The notes below the pieces were generated by a model. The model searched no databases. It saw only the letters and a list, made by a program, of their open reading frames with translations, and had not been told where the DNA came from. DNA of 13,938 nt from Betaproteobacteria bacterium (lineage in GTDB: Bacteria; Pseudomonadota; Gammaproteobacteria; Tethybacterales; Tethybacteraceae): positions 4,481-18,418 of the forward strand of contig JAPORI010000121.1 in the NCBI GenBank assembly GCA_026710225.1. The letters run 5' to 3'. A program made the position numbers and the translations under genes. This document shows, piece by piece, positions 5,239 through 13,938 of the stretch; within the stretch, counting starts at the first letter, position 1; every line of letters starts with the position of its first letter.

Positions 5239-6645
5239 TTACTCTTCGGCAGGTGCTTCGCCCTCTTCAACCTTGCCGAGTGCTTCGAGTGATGCGATCG
5301 CGTTGCGGATGTCGGGCAGCCGGCCGATTACCGGGATGCCCTCGCCGACATTGGCGGCTATGTCGCACATTTCCATCGCTACATCCAGGTAGATGAGCAG
5401 CCACTTGCGAAACTCGATATCGATGTCGTTGTCGAACTCCTCGAAGTTGGTAAGTTCGATGTAGGAGTTTTGTTCTTCCTGCACCGCAAACAGGGCGGCC
5501 GGCGCGCCGAGGAATGCGCAACCGCTCAGCCGCTCCATCAGCCGGCCGGATTCGGCCATGCTGGTCAGAAAACCTTCCCGCTCGGTCTCTTCGTCCAAGT
5601 CCGGCACCAGCAGCTTGAGCAACTGATCGCAGTATTGCGGTGCGCAGGCGGCAGAGCCTTGCTCAACTGCCGAGGTGGCCAGGTGCAGCGGGCAACTGTT
5701 GTCGAGCAGGGCCTTCTTGAACTTCTTGCAACTGAGGGTCGCGATCTGCTTTTGCAGGTCCGGGATCAACTGGCGGGCGATGTCGATGCGCTCCAAGGCG
5801 ACCAGCGGCTGGTAGAGGAAGTCGGATTCGCCAAGCCTGGCAAGCGGCTTGGAGTAGAACGACTTGTACTTGCTAGCCGAGGCCTTGGGTCCGAAAATAC
5901 CCGACAGCAGGCCGCCTTCCGATAGGGCAACTTCCAGCGACGGTTCGAGGTCGAACAGTTCCTCGGGACCCAAATCCATTTCATAGGTCGGCTGCTTCTT
6001 CTCCTGCGGCTTCTCGATGTTGATCGACATGCGGATTTCCCGCGGCTCTTCGGCAACCGGTGCCGCAGGCGGCGGTGGCGGCGGTGCTGCGGCCGGTTCT
6101 TCAACTACCGGCGGCGGTGCAACCGGCTCAACAGGCGGCGGTGCGGCAACCGGTTCTGCTGGCGGCGGAGCCGGTGCGACCGGCGGTGGCTTTGCGGCAG
6201 CCGGCGGCGGAGCCGGCGCCTTGCGCACTGGGCGCGGCTTGGGCGTTTCCTCCTCTTCAACCGGTCTGATCGCATCCGGAGCGTTGGCACGGGCTTTTTC
6301 CGCTTCGGCGGCCTTGGACTTGCGCAGTTCCCCGACTTTCAGCGGCATGTACTGGCGGACGGTGGGCAGCGGCTTGGCCTCGCCGATCTTGGCCGGATCA
6401 AGCCGGGCACCCTGCAACTTGCGCTTGGGTTCGGCCTTTACCGCCGCTCCGGCGCTGGGCATGTACTGGCGGACGGTGGGCAGCGGCTTCTTGGCCCCGG
6501 CGGCCTTGCTCGGATCGAACTTCTCGCCTTGCAACTTGCGCTTGGGATCGCCTTGCACCGCCGCCCCGGCGTGCGGCATGTACTGGCGAAGTTTCGGTCC
6601 CGCCTGGGGAGCCTGCTGCTGCTGTTCGGTGTCTTTGTCGTTCAC
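5239..6645 (-). CDS. Proline-rich repeat protein with unknown C-terminal domain
   Basis: 468 residues from GTG at 6645; the next Met is inside the first repeat, so the GTG is preferred although no Shine-Dalgarno sequence is seen. Order of parts: Gln-rich start (to about 19); two full repeats of 39 and 38 residues beginning RQYMP (20-58 and 59-96) that share A-G-A-A-V, D/E-PKRKLQG, D-P-[SA]-K and KPLPTV, plus a third RQYMP start at 97; a charged Lys/Ala/Glu stretch; a Pro/Ala/Val linker (about 125-205); then a folded, acidic domain (about 210-455) with several cysteines (CKKF, NSCPLHL, AACAPQYCDQL, SGCAF). The domain is not recognised. No signal peptide or membrane segment, so probably a cytoplasmic scaffold with a long stiff spacer. 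Single gene, convergent with SMUG1 and divergent from the tRNA operon. Confidence 0.75.
   Translation of the reverse strand: MNDKDTEQQQQAPQAGPKLRQYMPHAGAAVQGDPKRKLQGEKFDPSKAAGAKKPLPTVRQYMPSAGAAVKAEPKRKLQGARLDPAKIGEAKPLPTVRQYMPLKVGELRKSKAAEAEKARANAPDAIRPVEEEETPKPRPVRKAPAPPPAAAKPPPVAPAPPPAEPVAAPPPVEPVAPPPVVEEPAAAPPPPPPAAPVAEEPREIRMSINIEKPQEKKQPTYEMDLGPEELFDLEPSLEVALSEGGLLSGIFGPKASASKYKSFYSKPLARLGESDFLYQPLVALERIDIARQLIPDLQKQIATLSCKKFKKALLDNSCPLHLATSAVEQGSAACAPQYCDQLLKLLVPDLDEETEREGFLTSMAESGRLMERLSGCAFLGAPAALFAVQEEQNSYIELTNFEEFDNDIDIEFRKWLLIYLDVAMEMCDIAANVGEGIPVIGRLPDIRNAIASLEALGKVEEGEAPAEE
6358..6588 (-). repeat. Two tandem in-frame coding repeats (about 115 bp each)
   Basis: Codons 20-58 (6588-6472) and 59-96 (6471-6358) are near copies at both DNA and protein level. 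Both contain the same 'ggcatgtactggcg' string at the RQYMP codons, and a third partial start lies at 6357. High DNA similarity suggests recent tandem duplication. Confidence 0.8.
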
Positions 6646-6683
6646 TTTTGCAACAAGGGAGGTGAAATTGAGACTTGCGTCAA

Positions 6684-6728
6684 GGTTTGGCTCGGCCGTT
6701 GCATATTATATGGCCGACCGGCCAAACC
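6684..6728 (-). promoter_or_regulatory. Promoter of the proline-rich gene inside a 14-bp interrupted palindrome
   Basis: On the minus strand TATAAT (6710-6705) is a perfect -10 box, about 60 bp before the GTG start. It is framed by GGTTTGGC+TCGGCC (6684-6697) and GGCCGA+GCCAAACC (6712-6717 and 6721-6728), 14 complementary bases with a 3-base bulge (6718-6720). The -10 sits in the 14-base centre. This looks like an operator over the promoter or a start-site hairpin; the regulator is unknown. No good -35 is seen. Confidence 0.5.
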
Positions 6729-6813
6729 GCTATTTTAATACCAGTGCCGCTTCCGGCCGGCTGCGCAGATGCTCCGGCGCCGGTCAAATGTGCGGCCGTC
6801 GCCGTCGCTCTCT

Positions 6814-6819
6814 TATAAT
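6814..6819 (+). promoter_or_regulatory. -10 box of the tRNA-Leu / thiamine operon
   Basis: TATAAT 30 bases before the mature tRNA 5' end, preceded by a GC-rich spacer with no clear -35 match. It would give a short tRNA leader of about 24 bases. As there is no terminator between the tRNA and the next genes, it may also serve the downstream operon. Confidence 0.55.
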
Positions 6820-6849
6820 GCATAGGCAGCCCGCACCTGCGGCAGGCTT

Positions 6850-6935
6850 GCCGAGATGGCGGAATTGGTAGACGCGCTAGGTTGAGGGCCTAGTGGGGTG
6901 TAAGCCCTGTGGAGGTACGAGTCCTCTTCTCGGCA
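6850..6935 (+). tRNA. tRNA-Leu (anticodon GAG), CCA not encoded
   Basis: Complete class II cloverleaf. Acceptor GCCGAGA (6850-6856) pairs with TCTCGGC (6928-6934), discriminator A6935. Anticodon stem CTAGG/CCTAG (6877-6881, 6889-6893) encloses TTGAGGG with anticodon GAG at 6884-6886, reading CUC/CUU. The long variable arm (GGG...CCC) is typical of leucine tRNAs. D-loop has GGTAGA with G18G19. Odd points: the T-loop reads TACGAGT, so the almost universal T at position 55 is A (6917), and the bases after the discriminator are ACA rather than CCA, so CCA would be added by the nucleotidyltransferase. Confidence 0.93.
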
Positions 6936-6975
6936 ACATTGTTCAATGCAACAGCAAAAGACAGTATTTGAAAAG

Positions 6976-10523
<3,548 letters not shown>

Positions 10524-10524
<1 letters not shown>

Positions 10525-10736
10525 TGGCGGCCATCAAGGTCAGCCTCAACGGCGAGCCGACTGATGCCGATGATGCCCGGCCGCTGGCCGAGCAGCTGGG
10601 CAACTGGGGCTATCCGGCAAAACAGCCGCTGGCGGTTGCGGTTGACGGCCGCCTGGTGCCATCTGCCGATCGCGATCGGCTGCAACTGGCCGCCGGCAGC
10701 CAGATCGAGGTCTTCTCGGTGCGTCAGGGCGGCTAG
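10524..10736 (+). CDS. thiS: Sulfur carrier protein ThiS
   Basis: 70 residues of ubiquitin-like fold. Starts with IKVSLNGEP and ends in the diagnostic SVRQGG, the di-glycine tail that is adenylated and thiocarboxylated to deliver sulfur to ThiG. ATG at 10524 overlaps the thiO stop (TGATG); a GTG one codon earlier is less likely. It lies between thiO and thiG, its usual place. The ThiF/ThiI-type enzymes that load sulfur are not in the window. Confidence 0.95.
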
Positions 10737-10742
10737 GCGAAC

Positions 10743-11525
10743 ATGGCCGAAGAGTTTCAGATCGGCGGTGTGCGGCTGCGCTCGCGCCTCATGCTCGGCA
10801 CCGCCCGCTATCCGTCGCCGGCGAGTCTGAGTGCGAGCATTGCCGCGGCCAAGCCGGCGGCGATTACCGTTTCGTTGCGGCGCAGCGGTCCGGACGGCGG
10901 CAGCTTTCACAACCTGCTGGCCGAAGCCGGCTGTCCGCTGCTGCCCAATACCGCCGGTTGCCGCTCTGCTGCCGAAGCGGTTGCCTGCGCCCACATGTGT
11001 CGGGAGCTGCTGGGCACCGACTGGATCAAGCTGGAGGTGATCGGTGATGACGACACCTTGCAACCGGAACCGTTCGGGCTGGTTGATGCGGCCCGGCAAC
11101 TGGTCGACGAAGGCTTTGTGGTGTTTGCCTACACCACCGAGGACCTGGTCGTCGCCCGACGGCTGCACGAGGTCGGTTGCGCAGCGATCATGCCCTGGGG
11201 ATCGATGATTGGTTCCGGCTGCGGGATCGAGCATCCGGATCGGTTGCGCAGCCTGCGCAGCCGGCTGCCGGAAGCGGTGCTGATCGTCGATGCCGGTATC
11301 GGGCGCCCCTCGGACGCGGCCCAAGCGATGGAACTGGGGATGGACGCGGTGTTGCTCAACAGTGCGGTAGCCGGAGCCGACGATCCGCCGGCGATGGCGC
11401 AGGCCTTTGCCGAAGCGGTTGCCGCCGGCCGGCGCGCCTGGCGTGCCGGGATGATTCCTCGTCTGGGTATGGCGCAGGCGAGCACGCCGGCGCTGGATGT
11501 TCCCTTCTGGCAGGAAGCCGACTGA
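10743..11525 (+). CDS. thiG: Thiazole synthase ThiG
   Basis: 260-residue TIM-barrel enzyme that joins 1-deoxy-xylulose-5-phosphate, dehydroglycine and sulfur from ThiS into the thiazole phosphate of thiamine. Lys96 in TDWIKLEVIGDD is the Schiff-base lysine. Other family blocks: SRLMLGTARYPS near 14-25, LLPNTAGCRSAAEAV at 67-80, IMPWGSMIGSGCGI at 149-161 (phosphate and active site) and VDAGIGRPSDAAQAMELGMDAVLLNSAVA. Length is normal. Six bases separate it from thiS; its TGA overlaps the tolC start. thiE, the usual next gene, is absent here. Confidence 0.97.
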   Translation: MAEEFQIGGVRLRSRLMLGTARYPSPASLSASIAAAKPAAITVSLRRSGPDGGSFHNLLAEAGCPLLPNTAGCRSAAEAVACAHMCRELLGTDWIKLEVIGDDDTLQPEPFGLVDAARQLVDEGFVVFAYTTEDLVVARRLHEVGCAAIMPWGSMIGSGCGIEHPDRLRSLRSRLPEAVLIVDAGIGRPSDAAQAMELGMDAVLLNSAVAGADDPPAMAQAFAEAVAAGRRAWRAGMIPRLGMAQASTPALDVPFWQEAD

Positions 11526-12787
11526 TGATTGGGCGTCTGCTGGCAGCTGCGACTGCCGCGATTTTGGCGATGCCGCCGGCGGTGGCGATCACGCCCGGCG
11601 AATTCGTGCGCGCGGCGCTTGCCAACAGCGCCAACTATCGTTCGGCACAAGCGCAACTGGATGCGGCAAGTCACGGAGTTGGGGTTGCCAGAGCCGCACT
11701 GCTGCCGCAGGTGCGCGGCCAGGCCAGCCGCCAGATCAGGCCGAATCAGGACACATCCGACAACAATCGGCCGGAGGACAATCGCACCGAGTTTTCCGCC
11801 ACCCTCACCCAGAGCTTGCTCAACACCAGCCAGTTCCGCTCTTTCAGTCAGGCCAAGCATCTTGAACGCTCGGCCGGACACGAAGTAGAACGGGTCGGCC
11901 AGCAGGTGCTGCTGGCCTCCTATGAAGCCTATCTGGCCGCGCTGCTGGCCGAAGCCAATCTGAGCGCCCTGAAAAAGCGCAAGAAGACGGTCAGCCAGCA
12001 GCTGTTGATGGCCGAGAGCAACTTCGAACTCGGTTCGGCCGATACCACCTTGATCGACGAGCTTACCGTGCGCGCCCAACTGGCGGTGATCGATGCTGAG
12101 CAAGTCGAGGCCCAGCGGCAACTGGAAGTCGCGATGCTGGTGCTCGCCGACATGATCGGCCGGCGCCCGGCCCAGTTGCACAAGCTGGAAGCCGAGGCGC
12201 CGCTTGATGAAGAGCGCAACTGGCAGTCTCTGGCCGAAAACGAGGCGCCGGCGGTGCAATCTCGTCAGGCAGCCCTGGAAGCGGCGCAGGCGGCCGAGGA
12301 TGCAACCTTTGCCCTGTCCCTGCCCAATGTTTCCCTGTCGGCGTCGGCGTTCAATCACCGCGACGAGACGGTGGCGATCAGGGTTGATGTCCCGCTGTTT
12401 GCTTCCGGCGGCGGCCTGGCCGGTGCCCGGCGGGCGGCGGCCGAAACCCGCTCGGCGATGCTGGCGCTGGAAGATGCCCGTCGGCAGGCGAAACTGGCCG
12501 CAGCCGATGCACTGGTGCGGGCGCAAACCCAGCAAAAGCGCATCCAGTTGCTGGCGACAACCTTGCAAGCGCAGCAGCGGCGTCTGGAAGCGACCGAAGT
12601 GCTCAGCGAGATCGGCAAGAGTGCCGCCTTTCATGTTATCGATGCGGCGTCCGAATTGGCTGATGCGGAAGTGGCGCTGGTTGCAGCCCGGCACGCCAAG
12701 TTGCTGGCGGTGCTGTCGTTGAAGGCGGCGGTCGGTGCTCTCGATGAGGAAACCGCGGCCGCCTTCGACACCCTGTTTGCAAACTAG
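11525..12787 (+). CDS. TolC-family outer membrane efflux protein
   Basis: 420 residues from ATG 11525, which overlaps the thiG stop (TGATG). The N-terminus MIGRLLAAATAAILAMPPAVA is a Sec signal peptide with likely cleavage after AVA, giving mature ITPGEFVRAAL. Two TolC halves follow: long coiled helices rich in Ala, Gln, Glu and Arg (ANSANYRSAQAQLDAASHGVG; ASYEAYLAALLAEANLSAL; NFELGSADTTLIDELTVRAQL), beta-strand segments (LPQVRGQASRQ; LPNVSLSASAFNHRD), and a second half with DVPLFASGGGLAGARRAAAETR and IGKSAAFHVIDAASELADAEVAL. TolC trimers form the exit duct of type I secretion and RND/MFS efflux. Its pcm-tolC linkage is common; being last of a thiamine operon is not. The same frame is open upstream to 11177 inside thiG, which is a shadow. 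Confidence 0.93.
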   Translation: MIGRLLAAATAAILAMPPAVAITPGEFVRAALANSANYRSAQAQLDAASHGVGVARAALLPQVRGQASRQIRPNQDTSDNNRPEDNRTEFSATLTQSLLNTSQFRSFSQAKHLERSAGHEVERVGQQVLLASYEAYLAALLAEANLSALKKRKKTVSQQLLMAESNFELGSADTTLIDELTVRAQLAVIDAEQVEAQRQLEVAMLVLADMIGRRPAQLHKLEAEAPLDEERNWQSLAENEAPAVQSRQAALEAAQAAEDATFALSLPNVSLSASAFNHRDETVAIRVDVPLFASGGGLAGARRAAAETRSAMLALEDARRQAKLAAADALVRAQTQQKRIQLLATTLQAQQRRLEATEVLSEIGKSAAFHVIDAASELADAEVALVAARHAKLLAVLSLKAAVGALDEETAAAFDTLFAN

Positions 12788-12792
12788 AGGGC

Positions 12793-12814
12793 ATCTTTAA
12801 AAAGGAGATTTTTT
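12793..12814 (+). terminator. Weak hairpin with T-tract after tolC
   Basis: ATCT (12793-12796) can pair with AGAT (12806-12809), followed by a run of six T. The stem is only 4 bp and AT-rich, so this is a poor terminator by itself, but it is the only candidate at the end of the thiamine-tolC operon. Confidence 0.25.
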
Positions 12815-12953
12815 GAATTGAAGACAAAAATCCTTGTGCTTCAAGATTAATGTTTGGATAGGCGCTAGTTCATTACCAGGCCATGCTATTTTGAGAATTT
12901 CAAAACCAGTATATCGGGGATTTACCCTGATTCCAAGTTATAACGCTCCAACC

Positions 12954-12971
12954 TTTGGGGGTGGGGGTCAA
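12954..12971 (+). repeat. Left inverted repeat of the cassette
   Basis: 18-bp G-rich repeat, 16/18 identical to the inverted copy at 13919-13936. Confidence 0.5.
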
Positions 12972-12983
12972 CCCCTGATGAGT

Positions 12984-12989
12984 TATAAT
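12984..12989 (+). promoter_or_regulatory. -10 box of the ZorA-like/Mrr operon
   Basis: TATAAT, with predicted start near 12997 and a leader of about 70 bases before ATG 13068. No clear -35 is present; the G-rich inverted repeat occupies that position, so a protein binding the repeat could also control the promoter. Confidence 0.4.
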
Positions 12990-13055
12990 ATGCAGCCTGA
13001 AATTACATCTTAATCTCACCCCTAATTTTGTTTCGCCGGATGGGTATACCTCACT

Positions 13056-13065
13056 ATTCTAGACA
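13056..13065 (+). repeat. Inner inverted repeat ATTCTAGACA, left copy
   Basis: A 10-mer ending 2 bases before the start codon of the membrane protein; its exact reverse complement lies just after the nuclease gene (13909-13918). The TCTAGA core is palindromic, so only 4 of the 10 bases give added support. Confidence 0.4.
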
Positions 13066-13067
13066 AC

Positions 13068-13511
13068 ATGTTTGAACAGATATTACAGGAACTGGGGGGC
13101 AATATAGTGGCCCCAATGATGAAAGGTGTTGCAAGTTTGTTTTTACGCCCGAACTTCGCTGAGACCATAGCCTTCGCAATTGTCCTTTGCGCAATAATTG
13201 TGCTGGTATTCTACGGTTGGCGCACAGTAAGCCTCGGGCTACGAATCAAATCTTTTCGTTCTCGCCTACAATCGGTAGAAGACTCTGAGTTAGCCAATAA
13301 ACTCGATGAGATGGAAAATCATGTGGAGAAAGACTTCGAGTTTTTGTCCCACGCGTGGAAAGAGTTTTGCGAAACAATAATTTGGCCTGAACCGGAAATG
13401 ATGAGCCGCAAAAGAGAGCTTGCTAAAAAAATATTATTTCGGGTTGAGGATTCTAATGAAAACATGGCTGAATTTGATGAGGCTGTGATGGGCAAAGAAA
13501 CTGGTTCCTAA
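13068..13511 (+). CDS. Membrane-anchored coiled-coil protein resembling the ZorA N-terminus
   Basis: 147 residues. One clear membrane helix at about 32-51 (AETIAFAIVLCAIIVLVFYGW), followed by a basic stretch (RIKSFRSR) and a charged coiled-coil region (about 62-100) ending FEFLSHAWKEFCETIIWPEPE. The order of membrane helix, short coil and [L/F]-x-HAW-x-EF-x-ET recalls the first part of ZorA-type MotA/ExbB-like proteins of Zorya anti-phage systems. The later MotA-like channel helices and the long tail are absent, so it is either a fragment or a stand-alone module. The positive-inside rule puts the coil in the cytoplasm. No Shine-Dalgarno sequence is evident. The TAA overlaps the ATG of the nuclease gene, so the pair is likely translated together. 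The ZorA likeness is an inference from pattern memory; the membrane helix and coil are seen. Confidence 0.75.
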   Translation: MFEQILQELGGNIVAPMMKGVASLFLRPNFAETIAFAIVLCAIIVLVFYGWRTVSLGLRIKSFRSRLQSVEDSELANKLDEMENHVEKDFEFLSHAWKEFCETIIWPEPEMMSRKRELAKKILFRVEDSNENMAEFDEAVMGKETGS

Positions 13512-13903
13512 TGAGCACTTATTCTTTGCAAGACATTGACCTAATGGTCCCTCTGGAATTTGAGAGATGGGCAATACGAGCAATGGGAGTTGCAGGCTAT
13601 CGCGTTTGGGGAGCAAGAGTGACTGGAGATGCGGGTGCTGACGGCATTTGCACCAAAGGCAACATGTCTGTGATAGTCCAGTGCAAGCACACCAACTATC
13701 CAGACAGGGCTGCACCAATACAAGCTGTCCAAGATTTGATAAGAGCTCGCGAAGCTTATTCATTGCCTGGCAAGTTGAAGCTGGTTGCCTTGACAAACGC
13801 TGAAAGGTTTCCCGATGAAGCAGCCGAGATTGCTAGACAGAATGGAATTGTTTTGGTTGGCAGAAAAAACCTTCTTGACTGGATTGAATATAGCGATCTA
13901 TAA
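13511..13903 (+). CDS. Minimal Mrr-type restriction endonuclease
   Basis: 130 residues, little more than the PD-(D/E)xK core of the Mrr_cat family. FERWAIRAMGVAGYRVWG (17-34) carries the helix-1 Glu; VTGDAGADGIC (37-47) supplies the metal-binding Asp44; VIVQCKH (54-60) is the Q-x-K motif with Gln57 and Lys59; LVALTNAERFPDEAAEIARQNGIVLVGRKNLLDWI (91-125) is the usual Mrr C-terminal block. All catalytic positions are intact. The winged-helix DNA-binding domain that precedes the nuclease in full Mrr is missing, so targeting may come from the membrane partner. Mrr nucleases cut methylated or foreign DNA. ATG at 13511 overlaps the preceding stop (TAATG). The AT-rich codon use differs from the thiamine operon. 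Confidence 0.88.
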   Translation: MSTYSLQDIDLMVPLEFERWAIRAMGVAGYRVWGARVTGDAGADGICTKGNMSVIVQCKHTNYPDRAAPIQAVQDLIRAREAYSLPGKLKLVALTNAERFPDEAAEIARQNGIVLVGRKNLLDWIEYSDL

Positions 13904-13908
13904 GAGAC

Positions 13909-13918
13909 TGTCTAGAAT
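13909..13918 (-). repeat. Inner inverted repeat ATTCTAGACA, right copy
   Basis: Exact reverse complement of 13056-13065, starting 6 bases after the nuclease stop and directly adjoining the outer 18-bp repeat. Confidence 0.4.
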
Positions 13919-13936
13919 TTGACACCTACCCCCAAA
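13919..13936 (-). repeat. Right inverted repeat of the cassette
   Basis: TTGACACCTACCCCCAAA; its reverse complement matches 12954-12971 at 16/18. It begins with a perfect TTGACA, so it could also be the -35 of a gene beyond the window. Confidence 0.5.
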
Positions 13937-13938
13937 CC

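Larger units (their letters stand above)
12815..13067. other. AT-rich gene-free stretch before the ZorA-like/Mrr cassette
   Basis: No credible gene. Composition changes sharply to AT-rich right after tolC. It holds two copies of AGTTATAA (12936-12943 and 12981-12988), a GGGGT-CA-ACCCC mini-palindrome (12964-12975), the left inverted repeat of the candidate cassette and its promoter. Confidence 0.45.
12954..13936. mobile_element. Candidate defence cassette bounded by imperfect inverted repeats
   Basis: TTTGGGGGTGGGGGTCAA (12954-12971) and the reverse complement of 13919-13936 (TTTGGGGGTAGGTGTCAA) agree at 16 of 18 positions. They bracket a promoter and two overlapping genes in AT-rich DNA. 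No transposase is inside, so it would be a non-autonomous element or passenger cassette. A weaker copy is at 1542-1559. Whether the repeats are true ends cannot be tested because the window stops 2 bases after the right copy. Confidence 0.4.

Noticed and set aside
1897..6740. Shared 12-mer TATTAAAATAGC (1897-1908 plus; 6729-6740 minus)
   Set aside because: A 12-base match is expected by chance several times in a window of this size, and the distances to the genes differ.
6017..6871. Long plus-strand frame opposite the proline-rich gene
   Set aside because: Gly/Ala/Ser-rich mirror of the minus-strand Pro-rich coding sequence; it also runs through the tRNA and has no family resemblance.
11177..11524. 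N-terminal extension of the tolC frame
   Set aside because: Lies inside thiG and would bury the signal peptide; the ATG at 11525 gives a normal secreted TolC start.
11129..12694. 521-residue minus-strand frame opposite tolC and thiG
   Set aside because: Antisense shadow of two recognised genes in GC-rich DNA.
12798..12822. Shine-Dalgarno-like AAGGAG followed by TTG after tolC
   Set aside because: The frame from that TTG stops after two codons.

Overview
The window looks like chromosomal DNA of a GC-rich bacterium, most likely a Pseudomonadota of gammaproteobacterial type. The clues are a PIMT-like methyltransferase and a TolC-family outer-membrane protein in one operon (in many gammaproteobacteria these two sit next to each other), and dense use of GCCGGC/GATCGG-type words. 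Two stretches stand out as AT-richer and foreign-looking: about 3420-4244 and about 12790 to the right edge.

Left part (1-1914): two tail-to-head minus-strand TPR protein genes, the first cut by the window edge, then a gene-poor stretch with inverted repeats and a 24-codon remnant that looks like the start of an IS3-family OrfA. At 1915-3144 is a fused alpha/beta-hydrolase-OsmC protein.

Defence region 1 (3457-4244): an extended -10 promoter, two tandem structured RNA units with T-tracts, and an Abi_2/AbiF-family HEPN protein. This is the promoter, tandem RNA, toxin layout of an AbiF toxin-antitoxin module, the family from which Cas13 is thought to descend. The protein appears to lack about 80-90 central residues and has no ATG start, so it is either a compact form or a decaying toxin with its RNA antitoxin retained. 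A SMUG1-type uracil-DNA glycosylase follows 16 bp downstream.

Middle (5239-6940): a convergent minus-strand gene for a proline-rich repeat protein of unknown function, whose -10 box sits in the centre of a long interrupted palindrome; then a divergent promoter and a tRNA-Leu(GAG) with an unusual T-loop.

Thiamine operon (6976-12787): pcm-like, thiC, thiO, thiS, thiG, tolC, almost without gaps (start/stop overlaps or gaps of 6-13 bp). ThiO makes dehydroglycine from glycine, ThiS carries sulfur, ThiG builds the thiazole and ThiC the pyrimidine of thiamine. No TPP riboswitch is visible. thiE and thiD are not in the window.

Defence region 2 (12954-13936): a two-gene overlapping operon encoding a small membrane-anchored coiled-coil protein that resembles the N-terminal part of ZorA, and a minimal Mrr-type PD-(D/E)xK nuclease. 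It is bracketed by imperfect 18-bp inverted repeats (16/18), with a further 10-bp inverted repeat just inside. It may be a mobile mini-defence cassette and, with the AbiF-RNA module, is the most interesting part of the window.
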